Below, piece by piece: positions 23,301-34,500 of a stretch of 64,000 nt of DNA (position 1 is its first letter; every line of letters begins with the position of its first letter). The position numbers were made by a program, and so were the translations under genes. A model generated the notes under the pieces. That model had not been told where the DNA came from. It ran no database searches and saw only the letters and a list, made by a program, of their open reading frames with translations. The DNA lies in assembly GCA_024138025.1 (NCBI GenBank), contig JAMXBD010002743.1, positions 62,001-126,000 of the forward strand. Reading direction: 5' to 3'. The stretch comes from Combretum micranthum. Taxonomy: Eukaryota > Streptophyta > Magnoliopsida > Myrtales > Combretaceae.

Positions 23301-23422
23301 CTAAGTGGGGAAAAATGGTGAATGAAATGGTTGATTCATATATTTTCTTGTAGCTAGGATTTTAAATTGTTTTTAAAGAGATTTTAAGCTAATTTAGTGT
23401 CAAACTTAAGGCTATATATATG
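20314..23422 (-). mobile_element. Giant solo LTR F, left part
   Basis: LTR F begins TATCACGCCTC here (a decayed TGTCACGCCCC) and ends GGGGGATTACA at 38,608. It is flanked by a perfect TSD GAAAC (20,309-20,313 and 38,609-38,613). Excluding element B (23,423-35,801) and B's duplicated target, F is about 5.9 kb with no interior or second LTR, so it is a very long solo LTR. A locally repetitive AT stretch with AATATTAGTATT lies at 21,985-22,035. Short reading frames are not conserved. Confidence 0.82.
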
Positions 23423-25872
23423 TGTCACGCCCCGAGGGGTACCCTAAACGTGGCAGTCCGCCGTACACACACTAAAGCCTAGGAATGACTACCTTAGTCA
23501 CGCAAAGGCTTCCATATCATGTACAAGGCGTACATCACAACAAGGAAACGCATCGGAGTAGCAATTTATCGATAATAAATAAGTAACAAGGCAAAGAGAA
23601 TGTAGAACATAAACATATCACATTTCAATTCTTAAGGGCATATTCTTCTATTATCTTTAACTAGATGTACCTCACTAATCATAAAGGTTAGCACATATAA
23701 AGAACCTTACAAAATCTCTTCATCGTATGATTCCACATCCTTAATCGTCCGTCCGTGACTTCCTTAATGTCATGATCCTCAATTTTAACCCACGAATATA
23801 CCTGTTTCAATCAAATCTATTGGGGTATAAGCTACAACTTAGCTTAGTGAGATATTCCTTTTCATTCGCACCATATTTTCAAACAAGTTTATTTATTTAA
23901 TCACACATATGCTATGCATTCAATGAAACAATCACATGATTACGCGAATATATATATAGTTGTCCGGAAACCATATATAGAACGGATTTACCCCTCCGTA
24001 TCAAAGGTTAGGGAATCGGGGTTGAAGGTCCTCGACCTTCTACTGCTAGTCCCCAGGTCCTCACCCACAGCGTTCGGTTGGCTCGGCTCCGAACCTAGAG
24101 TCGCTTTCCCCGAGCGATTTGGATTCTCCAGGAAGGAACATGGCCCGTGGCACCGCACGATCACAGCCAATCCAACTCTACGCGTAGGAGTAGCAGCCTT
24201 CAGAAATAGATGTGACTCGATGGATGCTATGCGTGAACGTTTTATTGTTCTTAGGTCAAACCTTATTAAGGTTTTTAGGGGCGATCAATCAATTTAGCAA
24301 CAATAAACAATCATACAAGTAAGTAAACAAAATTATTTAAACAAGCAGATCGAAGTTGCGATATTCTTACTTCTTAATTCACGCACAACATAGAATCATA
24401 TATATAATCCCGAATTCCCCAAATATATATCCATTTTTATCTTTTCCTAATATACTAATGCTACTACTTTACAAGCACAAGCAAAGTAACGAATTTAGGA
24501 GGAATAACTCACTCGTCCATTTCGCTATCTTCTTAGTCGTAGAAATCCTCGGGTAGGGTATCCTCGTGTCCTTTGTCTCCTAGACAAAAGAAATACCCGG
24601 GATAAGTCTTCCATGAATTTCTATTTTTGGAGATTCTAAACTTTACTTAAAATTCGTGGTAAAATCGTATAAGAAGAAATTCCAACTTAAAATGGCCATA
24701 ACTTGCTCATTTTAACTCGGAATTTCGCGTACGATATACCGTTTTCTACCTATTCGAAAAGTTCTATCCATTTCTAAACTTATCTTGGTCATAAAAGGTC
24801 ATTTGGGTTCCAAAAACGTCAGGTACAGATTTAGAACGAATTTTCTAAACTTTTGCAAAAATCCACTTTCTATCTCACTTCATTTAAAGAAAATCCTTTT
24901 GTAATAATATAATATATACATTTGATAAACACTTTTGAATATATAGGTATGCTCAATTTATATGCAAAAATCCCAATGGTAGTGTCTCAATAATTTATTT
25001 CATAAGACAATTCATTTAAACTTTAGCTTTGAAAACTTCTTTCAAGTATTTAAAGAAACTTTATATTTTTCTTAGGTTTGTTATAAATGAGTATAATCTT
25101 ATTTTATTTTTCTTCATTCCTTTTCCAAAACAAGAAAATTCCCTTTAACTTAGTCTTTCATATATTTCATTTCTAGTGATAAATGATTAATTTATCAAAA
25201 GTACATTAAGTTGTCGAAATCCTTTTCATAATTTTTTATTTAAGATGGTCTTAGAAATTGAGCCTTGCTTTTCTTATATTCATTTCTAAAATATAAGCTT
25301 TTACTTTCCAAAACTTGTTCTTTCATTTCTTTTGAAAAGAATCATCTTTTATTGATAAAACCCATCATTATAAATCTCACCTTATTTACATTCCCTTGAA
25401 AATTAGTTCCTTCTTTTAGAAATTTGAAAATCATTATTTTTCCTAAGTGGGTTCATAACTTGATGAGTTGATTTTTGTCTTGACTTTGAAAACTAGTTTG
25501 TTCCTTAGTTTAGAAAAGAATTTAAGTCTTAAACTTTCGATATTAACGATTTATTTTTCTAAGAACTTAGATTACCATAAAATACAAAGAAAATATTTAT
25601 TTCTTACGTTTTCTTGATAAAACTATCTTTGTTATTTAGGAAAACTTGAGAAAACTCCATTTCTATGTTGTTGATAATAACTTCATGATTTTGCGATAAA
25701 TCATATGATTGAAAACTTAGCTTTGAGTTCATTTAGTAAAACAAAATTCTATTTTTTGATTAGTTGAGACATTAACATTACGCAAATGCAAGTATAATGA
25801 GCATATAAAATAGTAAGAACATAAGAAAATACTAGAAACAAATAATGAGTAGAAAATAAAATATCAAGCATT

Positions 25873-26042
25873 GGGAACCTTAGCTTCATCAAGGAATCCC
25901 GATCAAGAATTGGAGCCTTAGCTTTATCAAGGCATCCCGGGACTAAGAATGGACTAGTCCCGAAAGATTTAAAGAAAATAAATAATCAAAAGGTTGTTTT
26001 GACTTGATATGGACAAGTCTAAGACTAGAAAGACTAGTCTTA
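25873..26042 (-). other. Stem-loop cassette in LTR B (3' copy)
   Basis: Five consecutive inverted repeats: GGGA.CCTT/AAGG..TCCC (25,873-25,900), GGA.CCTT/AAGG..TCC (25,912-25,937), CGGGACTA/TAGTCCCG (25,938-25,962), GACTTG/CAAGTC (26,001-26,019), TAAGACTA/TAGTCTTA (26,020-26,042). The last three recur in order in all four B and B' LTRs of the window. The cassette lies about 470-640 bp downstream of the TATA box, so it is probably transcribed. Confidence 0.6.
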
Positions 26043-26290
26043 ATATCAAAATAAATAAATTGCATAACTTGAAAATAAATAAATAACAAATGAGCTTATA
26101 TGCTCTAAATATATATACATAATACTATATATATAAGCAAATAATAATAACAACATAATAAAATAGGAAGCTTTATGTACAAGAACAAAACATGAACATG
26201 TTGTTGCTTTTACTACTCATATGAGTTTCAAAACAACACCATAGTCATGTTAAGTTACATGACATGGATGAATAATAGATGGAAGAAATA

Positions 26291-26296
26291 TTACCT
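26291..26296 (-). promoter_or_regulatory. Conserved splice-donor-like AG/GTAA in LTR leader
   Basis: In element sense TTAGGTAA follows the CT-rich leader. The same AGGTAA is found at 34,363-34,358, 42,498-42,493 and 60,795-60,800 in the other LTRs of the family, each at the same distance class from the TATA box. It fits a 5' splice site; splicing itself is inference. Confidence 0.4.
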
Positions 26297-26505
26297 AAGG
26301 TATGTAAGAGATATGAAGATGGTAGATGAATGGGTATTATGTGAGTAGTGATATGTGGTAGATAGTTTATGTATGAGATGATTTTTGTGAGGAATTGTTT
26401 GAGAGAGTTTTGGTAGAGAGAATTCTTGATGAGAGAATTTGTGGAGAGATTTTGAGAGAGTTTTGGTAGTGTAAAGAATTGTGTGAAAGAATGGAAGAGG
26501 AAGGG

Positions 26506-26518
26506 GGTATTTATAGAA
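26506..26518 (-). promoter_or_regulatory. TATA box of LTR B (3' copy)
   Basis: Minus-strand TTCTATAAATACC followed by a C/T-rich leader with CTCTCAAAA repeats. Equivalent boxes lie at 34,589-34,577, 42,690-42,678 and 60,621-60,628 (plus). Confidence 0.6.
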
Positions 26519-27712
26519 TTTTTGGAGAGATTTTTGGATGTAATAAAATAAATTGAAAAGAAAAATTAATTAGATGATGGGAGAGGAATGGCGCCGGTTT
26601 TGCTTGTGAGAGGGGAAATTGATTTATTTTATTTGTTTGTGTAATAAAGAAGTAATGTGTAAAGTTTGATGTGATTAAAGGTGTATTGGAAATGAAAAAA
26701 GTAAGAAAATAGATATGTAGGTGTAAGAAATAGTAGAGATAGGTGAATAGTAATGAATAGTAGAAAAAGTACTATGAATAGTAGACTAGACAATTAAAGT
26801 ACCGGTAGTAATAAAAATACGCGTAATAATGCGATATCTGTAATTTTTAGCTACCGAAAAATTCCAAAACTGATATTTTTGGAATCCTTGTATTTTTACG
26901 AGTCTATTGGTATAAACGGAATATTTTTAATATTCCGAGCTCCGGGACACGCTTTTCGAGAACCGATCCCGTTTGGGTCCGAAGGTCACTCGAAATTCGC
27001 GAATCTGATATTTTTATGTTACCTTACGTTATTACGAACTATTCTAGGCTATTTACTTAATTTCGTTTTCTAGGGTTTGAAAACGCGGGATTGCCGGATC
27101 TTAACTACTAGGGTTCGTTATAGGCTTGTTGACTTTTAGGGTTCCGTTTTGAATTCCGTTTTCATCGAGATATTCGTAAGATCGTATAATTTTCGAGTCT
27201 TGAGCGTTTTAGAATTTTAGCTCGAAATTTATGTTTTATTTTATTTTATTTCATTTGTGATTATTTAATAGTTTTTAGTTCTCGGAATCATTTAACCGAG
27301 TCTAGGTTTATGAGTTGACTCGATTTGACTTTTGTGGAAAATTTGGATTTTGTGATTCTAAAATTTTACTGAAGGAATTAGGACTTTATTATCTCGTTGT
27401 TAAGCGGTATTTGGATCTATTGTTTCGATTTGCGTTTTAGGAATTGGGTAGATTATTTAATCGACGTACGGACGTTGATTATATCGGTAATTGGACTTTA
27501 TATTTTATTTCAGGGGTTCTCGTTTTCTCAAGATTGAGAGAACTCGTTTTTGTTCTTATTAAATTTTTAACTGGTTCAACTTTTAGGGTTTCGTTTCCGG
27601 TATTTGACTCGGTCTAGAATTGAGTTTTAATCTCAAGTTGATTTTTCGGGTCTTTGATATTTATACTTCTAAAATTATTTTTAAGGATTATGAAAATTTT
27701 TGGGGGTTTACA

Positions 27713-27725
27713 ACCTACCCACCTT
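27713..27725 (-). other. Polypurine tract of element B
   Basis: Minus-strand AAGGTGGGTAGGT abuts the 3' LTR start TGTAAACCC, as needed for plus-strand DNA priming. Confidence 0.75.
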
Positions 27726-28614
27726 AAAGAAAGTTTTGTCCTCAAAACTTGTCATACGTACGTAGGTTGATGAGAAATTGTATATCGTCATTCATCAACA
27801 TTCGTGATATTTGGAATTTTGTCTTACGTCTATTTGTTGAAAGGGTATTATGATTTCATTATGTCTTTTTCTTAGTTTGACTTCCACAAAAGGGTTGGGA
27901 AGTCTATCGTTGTTTTTGAATTTCTTCTTTCATATCTTTCTGTTTGCATATATTTTTAGACGGTAATATTGGAATGTTGTTAATCTTGTGCGTTTAATAA
28001 TTTATGCAATATAGCATATATAGAATCAATAAGATTTGGTTTTAGCGATTTTCAACCTTCACTTTGACTCTTTCTGAAGAGTTTCAGACTTAACCAATAC
28101 AGCAGACGACTGACGACTTGACACTTGACTTGACTCGATCTTAAACTGATGACGACTCGATACGACACTGGTACATTCACTTGACGAAGGAAGGTTGTGA
28201 ATTCGCTTTTCCATTCTTATGTGAGTATATATATGACATGCACGTACACAATGTTTATACTTATTCCATAGAGTTGTTTTATTCTTTACGTGGTCATCTT
28301 GACAATGTTTGAGGTCAAGATGAAAAATTTGGATTTGCTTTTGAGATTTTATCATTACGGTTCTAGCTTTAGGCGGTAATAGTTATGCTTTTGATGTATT
28401 TTGGCGTGTTCAAGGTAAAATTGAATTGCCTTCTTCTTTTGTTACATACAAAATTTTCGACAATCATATTTTTATTTCCATCTGGAGTAAGGTGACGATT
28501 ACAAAATCTACGGTCATTACTGGCAACTATCGGTATAACAAGAATTTTAGCGTCTAAGGGTAGCCTGATATCAACTCGTATTCGTGACTATCGTTTCTTC
28601 TAAAACAACGAATT

Positions 28615-29815
28615 CTATCTCTTGGTTGGCTTCCTCGCAAATCCATTGTCCTTGTAGGTTGTACACATGTATTCCTTGTGGGGGTATTGCTGAGTATCTC
28701 CTTCCATATTTTTCTTCTTAGGACACTTCTTGGCAATATGTCCCGACTCCTTGCAGATCAGACAAGTGGCAGAGGTTTTCTTTGGGCATCTCATGACTTT
28801 GTGATTTGGACTCCCGCAGTAGTAACACTTGTGTTGCAACTTAGGACACTGTCTTGGTTGATGTCCCTTTTTGCATTTCCAACATTGGGTATCCATTTCT
28901 TTTTATCCTTCTTTCTACTCGGGCTGACCGATGTTTCGAGCTCATTGATTCTGATGCTGAGCTAGGTTCACTTATAGATTCTTCCTCAATCATCATGACG
29001 TTTCCTTCGTCCTTCTCCTTTTCTTAGCACCATCCACAATTCGTGCTCTCTCTACTAGTTCTCGAAAATCTTTAATGTCAAACTCTATCAACTTGATACG
29101 AAGGTCTTCATCCAATCCTCCAAGAAGACTTGCCTTTTTAGTTCCTCACTATCCTTATATGATTCGGGGGCATATTGTAACAGCTTACTGAACTCGTTTC
29201 ATATTGTTCAAGACTACGGCCTCCTTGAGAAATACTTAGGAAATCTGCACTAAATTGGATTCTCAAGCTTCCAGGGAAAAAGTTCTCCAAGAATTCATGC
29301 CTAAATGTCTCCCATGTGATTGGTGGTAGTAGCTCTACTTTTGGATTCCCACCATATTCTTGCATTGAACCTCAGCATGAAAGTCCCATATGTAAGCTGA
29401 AGATGTTGTGGTACTTCAAAAGCATTGAAAGATCGTTCTATTTGTGCTAACCAATCATCAGCTTCATCCGGTTTTCCAAAGCTCCATCAAAATATCGATT
29501 GCACTTAATGAACTCTGGCAACATACTTTGATAAGGTTTGGTAAAGGTGGCTCAGCTAGTGCTGTTTCAATGGTGGCGTTGGAACTTCTGGTGCTGCTTC
29601 TTGTGCAGGTGCTGGTGTAGGCATAGCCTGAGCCTGTTGTGCGAAATTCCTTATGAGGTTGGCAAGTTGTTCGATGTTAGCTTGATCCATTCGTGGTTGG
29701 TTTGGTTGTTGAGGTTCCTCCGGGTTCTCAGGTTCTACAGGGGGTATTTCTTGGTTGCGTTGAGCACGAGTACGTCTCCTATTTGTTCTACAGGTTTTAT
29801 TAAGCTAGCGTGAGA
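28615..29815 (-). pseudogene. Element B gag module 2 (capsid and three zinc knuckles)
   Basis: Minus-strand order. First a Pro/Gln-rich N-terminus at 29,560-29,815 with RRRTRAQRNQEIPPVEPENP and then an IEQLANLIRNFAQQAQAMP helix. Then a Retrotrans_gag core at 29,138-29,365 with WETFRHEFLENFFPGSLRIQ and QGGRSLEQYE (family WxxFxxxFxxxFFPxSxRxxxxxxFxxLxQGxxSVxxYE). Then three knuckles at 28,615-28,896: CWKCKKGHQPRQC, CYYCGSPNHKVMRC and CLICKESGHIAKKC. Together these would form the particle and bind RNA. Frame changes separate the pieces, so the module is not translatable as it stands. A second, related knuckle cassette lies upstream in module 1. Confidence 0.82.
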
Positions 29816-30104
29816 TTCTTAAACTTTATTAAGTCTTAGACGTTTTTCGGAAAAAACGGTCAAGAGATATGCAAATAGCAACGAGTACGGAAATGAGCAA
29901 ATATATATAAGAAATTTTGAAAATTGAAATCATAATAATGAAAAGGAAATTCATATTATTAATCAAATACATGGAAACAGAAGGAAGACTTAAATACTTC
30001 CTTTACAAAAGTTCAAAGAAAGGATGCAAAACATAATTAAAATTTCAAATCATTACATAAAACATATACATCTTTGATTAATTCTTTTTACAAAAGCATT
30101 TCTC

Positions 30105-30989
30105 CTATCGGTATATTAAAGCTTTTACGGAAGGTTTAGCGTCCATTCCTGCTTCGGATTGCTCTTCACAGGGTAGGAATATTTCCTTGATCACTTGATC
30201 CCTCGTCTTCATTATCAGTAACTTTTTCTTTTCCTTTGTGGTGAGATTTGGTGGTAGGATCTCTAGACGAAGTCCCACATTCTTTCTTGGATGGGTCATC
30301 TCTTTCGGGGCTGAGATGGGGTCGTCCCATAAACCTTGCGTCTTTAGATCTTCACGTACATAGAGGTACCACACCTTGCACATGTAGCATGTTTCCTTGG
30401 CATTTGGGGTAATTCTTGGTCCTACAGATGAGACGACTGCATACGTAGCATTTCCTTATTGTTGTTGGGTAATTGTTGGCACTGTGTTTCTCTTTGCATG
30501 ACCAGAATAGATAGTGCCGTTCTTCTTAGGACAATTTAGGATTTTGTGGTCCTTGTTTCCACAGAAGTAACACTTGTTCTGTAGTTGTGGGCAACTTTTG
30601 GGGAAATGTCTTCCTTCACACTTCCAACATCTGACCTTAGGGGTTGCGGAATCCTTAAGAGGTTGGGTTGTTTACGCTTCTTAGCCTGGGTTCAGGATTG
30701 GCTATGAAGGAAGGGACTTGTGCTACTGGTGTTGCTCCGAGTTGAGGTCTATAACCGGAGCGGGTGCAGAGGTTATGGGTATTTGTTGTATATAAGTCCT
30801 TATCGTCTCTTCTAGACGTCTTATGGTGGTCAAGAGTTCTTGAGTTAGATCTTGTGGTGGGAGTGCTTCTGGTTCTTGTTGTTCTTCGAGAGGGGTGCTT
30901 GATTGTGGCATAACTTCCTCGGGTAGCTTCCTAGAACCAAACGAAGCGATCGTATTAGATATTTTCTTTATTTCGAGTTTTACGCTCAT
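30105..30989 (-). pseudogene. Element B gag-like module 1 (two zinc knuckles, no capsid core)
   Basis: Starts MSVKLEIKKISNTIASFGSR at 30,989 and continues with a Glu/Pro-rich region and the helix LTQELLTTIRRLEETIRTYI. After stops near 30,720-30,690, an open stretch carries CWKCEGRHFPKSC and CYFCGNKDHKILNC at 30,531-30,629. Then comes a separate 92-residue frame (30,383-30,105) with LRLEILPPNLTTKEKKKLL, which I do not recognise. The knuckles closely resemble the first two of module 2 (CWKC....CP.LQ.KCY.CG), so the cassette was duplicated. No capsid-type WW or FFP core is seen between. It could be an accessory nucleic-acid-binding protein or the relic of a second gag. Confidence 0.6.
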
Positions 30990-31486
30990 GTTATTTGTTT
31001 TTAAGGAAAAGAGAAGCGTTAAAAGACTTTTGCTAGTCTGATTAAAGGTTAACGTAGGTACTGAATATTATCTACCTAAGGGTCTTACTATAAAAGAGGC
31101 ATTTTACTTAAATTGTTCCTACTTGGTCTTGAATAGGGTTACTATGCGTTAAGGCTTATTGATCTTGCTAAGGTAGGCTTACTATGTTTACTCTATATCT
31201 AAATTCTAAGTCTCCTTCATCTTTTCTTCATATTATTCTGCTATGTTCTATCTCCAAGTCATTTCACCTTTCTCAATCTTGGGTCAACATCCTAGGGTAA
31301 ATCCTCTTCATGTAATTCTCCATTTCATATCTTACTAAATATCCTCCGATTCTTGTGTAAGTACCTTCCTGCCTTCCCTAATATTCTCCAGATAAAGTTC
31401 TATTTTAGACATAGGATTCTTAGACATAAGATCAAGTCCTACCATTCTATACTTTCATATCCTTTCTTAATTCCCAAAACCTTGTT

Positions 31487-31498
31487 GCTCTGATACCA
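31487..31498 (-). other. Primer-binding site of element B
   Basis: Minus-strand TGGTATCAGAGC, an exact complement of the plant initiator-Met tRNA 3' end, separated from the 5' LTR by eight bases (31,499-31,506), longer than the usual zero to four. Confidence 0.88.
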
Positions 31499-31506
31499 AC
31501 TTAAAC

Positions 31507-34500
31507 TGTCACGCCCCGAGGGGTACCCTAAACGTGGCAGTCCGCCGTACACAATACTAAAGCCTAGGAATGACTACCTTAGTCACGCAAAGGCTTCCAT
31601 ATCATGTACAAGGCGTACATCACAACAAGGGAACGCATCGGAGTAGCGCAATTTATATCGATAATAAATAAGTAACAAGGCAAAGAGAATATAGAACATA
31701 AACATATCACATTTCAATTCTTAAGGGCATATTCTTCTATTATCTTTAAATAAAGTACTCACTAATCAAAGGTTAGCACATATAAAGAACCTTACAAACT
31801 TTCTTCATCGTATGATTCCATATCCTTAATCGTCCGTCCATGACTTCCTTAATGTCATGATCCTCAATTTTAATCCACGAATATACCTGTTTCAATCAAA
31901 TCTATAGGGGTATAAGCTACAACTAGCTTAGTGAGATATTCCTTTTCATTCGCACCACATTTTCAAACAAGTTTATTTATTTAATCACACATATGCTATG
32001 CATACAATGAACAATCACATGATTACGCGAATATATATAGTGTCCGGAAACCATATATAGAACGGATTTACCCCTCCGTATCAAAGGTTAGGGAATCGGG
32101 GTTGAAGGTCCTCGACCTTCTACTGCTAGTCCCCAGGTCCTCACCCACAGCGTTCGGTTGGCTCGGCTCCGAACCTAGAGTCGCTTTCCCGAGCGATTTG
32201 GATTCTCCAGGAAGGAACATGGCCCGTGGCACCGCACGATCACAGCCAATCCAACTCTACGCGTAGGAGTAGCAGCCTTCGAAATAGATGTGACTCGATG
32301 GATGCTATGCGTGAACGTTTTATTGTTCTTAGGTCAAACCTTATTAAGGTTTATTAGGGGCGATCAATCAATTTAGCAACAATAAACAATCATACAAGTA
32401 AGTAAACAAAATTATTTAAACAAGCAGATCGAAGTTGCGATATTCTTAATTCTATTCACGCAACATAGAATCATATATAATCCCGAATTCCCCAAATATA
32501 TATCCATTTTTATCTTTTCCTATATACTAATGCTACTACTTTACAAGCACAAGCAAAGTAACGAATTAGAAGGAATAACTCACTCGTCCATTTCGCTATC
32601 TTCTTAGTCGTAGAAATCCTCGGGTAGGGTATCCTCGTGTCCTTTGTCTCCTAGACAAAAGAAATACCCGGGATAAGTCTTCCATGAATTTCTATTTTGG
32701 AGATTCTAAACTTTACTTAAAATTCGTGGTAAAATCGTATAAGAAGAAATTCCAACTTAAAATGGCCATAACTTGCTCATTTTAACTCGGAATTTCGCGT
32801 ATGATATACCGTTTTCTACCTATTCGAAAAGTTCTATCCATTTCTAAACTTATCTTGGTCATAAAAGGTCATTTGGGTTCCGAAAACGTCAGGTACAGAT
32901 TTAAACGAATTTTCTAAACTTTTGCAAAAATCCATTTTCTAACTCAACTTCATTTAAAGAAAATCCTTTTGTAATAATATAAATATACATTTGATAAACA
33001 CTTTTGAATATATAGGTATGCTCACTTTATATGCAAAAATCCAATGGTAGTGTCTCAATAATTTATTTCATAAACAATTCATTTAAACTTTAGCTTTGAA
33101 AACTTCCTTTCAAGTATTTAAAGAAACTTTATATTTTTCTTAGGTTTGTTATAAATGAGTATAATCTTATTTTATTTTTCTTCATTCCTCTTTTCCAAAA
33201 CAAGAAAATTCCTTTAACTCTAGTCTTTCATATATTTCATTTCTAGTGATAAATGATTAATTTATCAAAAGTACATTAAGTTGTCGAAATCCTTTTCATA
33301 ATTTGTTTATTTAAGATGGTCTTAGAAATTGAGCCTTGCTTTTCTTATATTCATTTCTAAAATATAAGCTTTTACTTTCCAAAACTTGTTCTTTCATTTC
33401 TTTTGAAAAGAATCATCTTTTATTGATAAAACCCATCATTTAAATCTCACCTTATTTATATTCCTTGAAAATTAGTTCCTTCTTTTAGAAATTTGAAAAT
33501 CATTATTTTTCCTAAGTGGGTTCATAACTTGATGAGTTGATTTTTGTCTTGACTTTGAAAACTAGTTTGTTCCTTAGTTTAGAAAAGAATTTAAGTCTTA
33601 AACTTTCGATATTAACGATTTATTTTTCTAAGAACTTAGATTACCATAAAATACAAAGAAAATATTTATTTCTTACGTTTTCTTGATAAAACTATCTTTG
33701 TTATTTAGGAAAACTTGAGAAAACTCCATTTCTATGTTGTTGATAATAACTTCATGATTTTGCGATAAATCATATGATTGAAAACTTAGCTTTGAGTTCA
33801 TTTAGTAAAACAAAATTCTATTTTTTGATTAGTTGAGACATTAACATTACGCAAATGCAAGTATAATGAGCATATAAAATAGTAAGAACATAAGAAAATA
33901 CTAGAAACAAATAATGAGTAAGAAAATAAAATATCAAGCATTGGGAACCTTAGCTTCATCAAGGAATCCCGATCAAGAATTGGAGCCTTAGCTTTATCAA
34001 GGCATCCCGGGACTAAGAATGGACTAGTCCCGAAAGATTTAAAGAAAATAAATAATCAAAAGGTTGTTTTGACTTGATATGGACAAGTCTAAGACTAGAA
34101 AGACTAGTCTTAATATCAAAATAAATAAATTGCATAACTTGAAAATAAATAAATAACAAATGAGCTTATATGCTCTAAATATATATACATATACTATATA
34201 TAAGCAAATAATAATAACAACATAATAAAATAGGAAGCTTTATGTACAAGAACAAAACATGAACATGTTGTTGCTTTTACTACTCATATGAGTTTCAAAA
34301 CAACACCATAGTCATGTTAAGTTACATGACATGGATGAATAATAGATGGAAGAAATATTACCTAAGGTATGTAAGAGATATGAAGATGGTAGATAGAATG
34401 GGTATTATGTGAGTAGTGATATGTGGTAGATGGTTTATGTATGAGACATGATTTTTGTGAGGAATTGTTTTGAGAGAGTTTTGGTAGAGAGAATTCTTGA

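Larger units (their letters stand above)
23423..27712 (-). repeat. 3' LTR of element B
   Basis: 4,290 bp; minus-strand termini TGTAAACCCCC and GGGGCGTGACA. Landmarks in element sense: TATA box (26,518-26,506), CT-rich leader, a splice-donor-like AG/GTAA (26,296-26,291), a hairpin GTCATGT/ACATGAC (26,244-26,263), a stem-loop cassette (25,873-26,042), and a GC-rich part (23,990-24,260) with a tight hairpin GAAGGTC/GACCTTC at 24,024-24,040. The 127-residue frame in that GC-rich part is antisense to the element and is broken in the other LTR, so it is not a gene. Confidence 0.92.

Noticed and set aside
23914..24297. 127-codon plus-strand frame in the GC-rich part of LTR B
   Set aside because: It is antisense to the element, the other LTR copy breaks it by single-base indels, and no known domain is visible.
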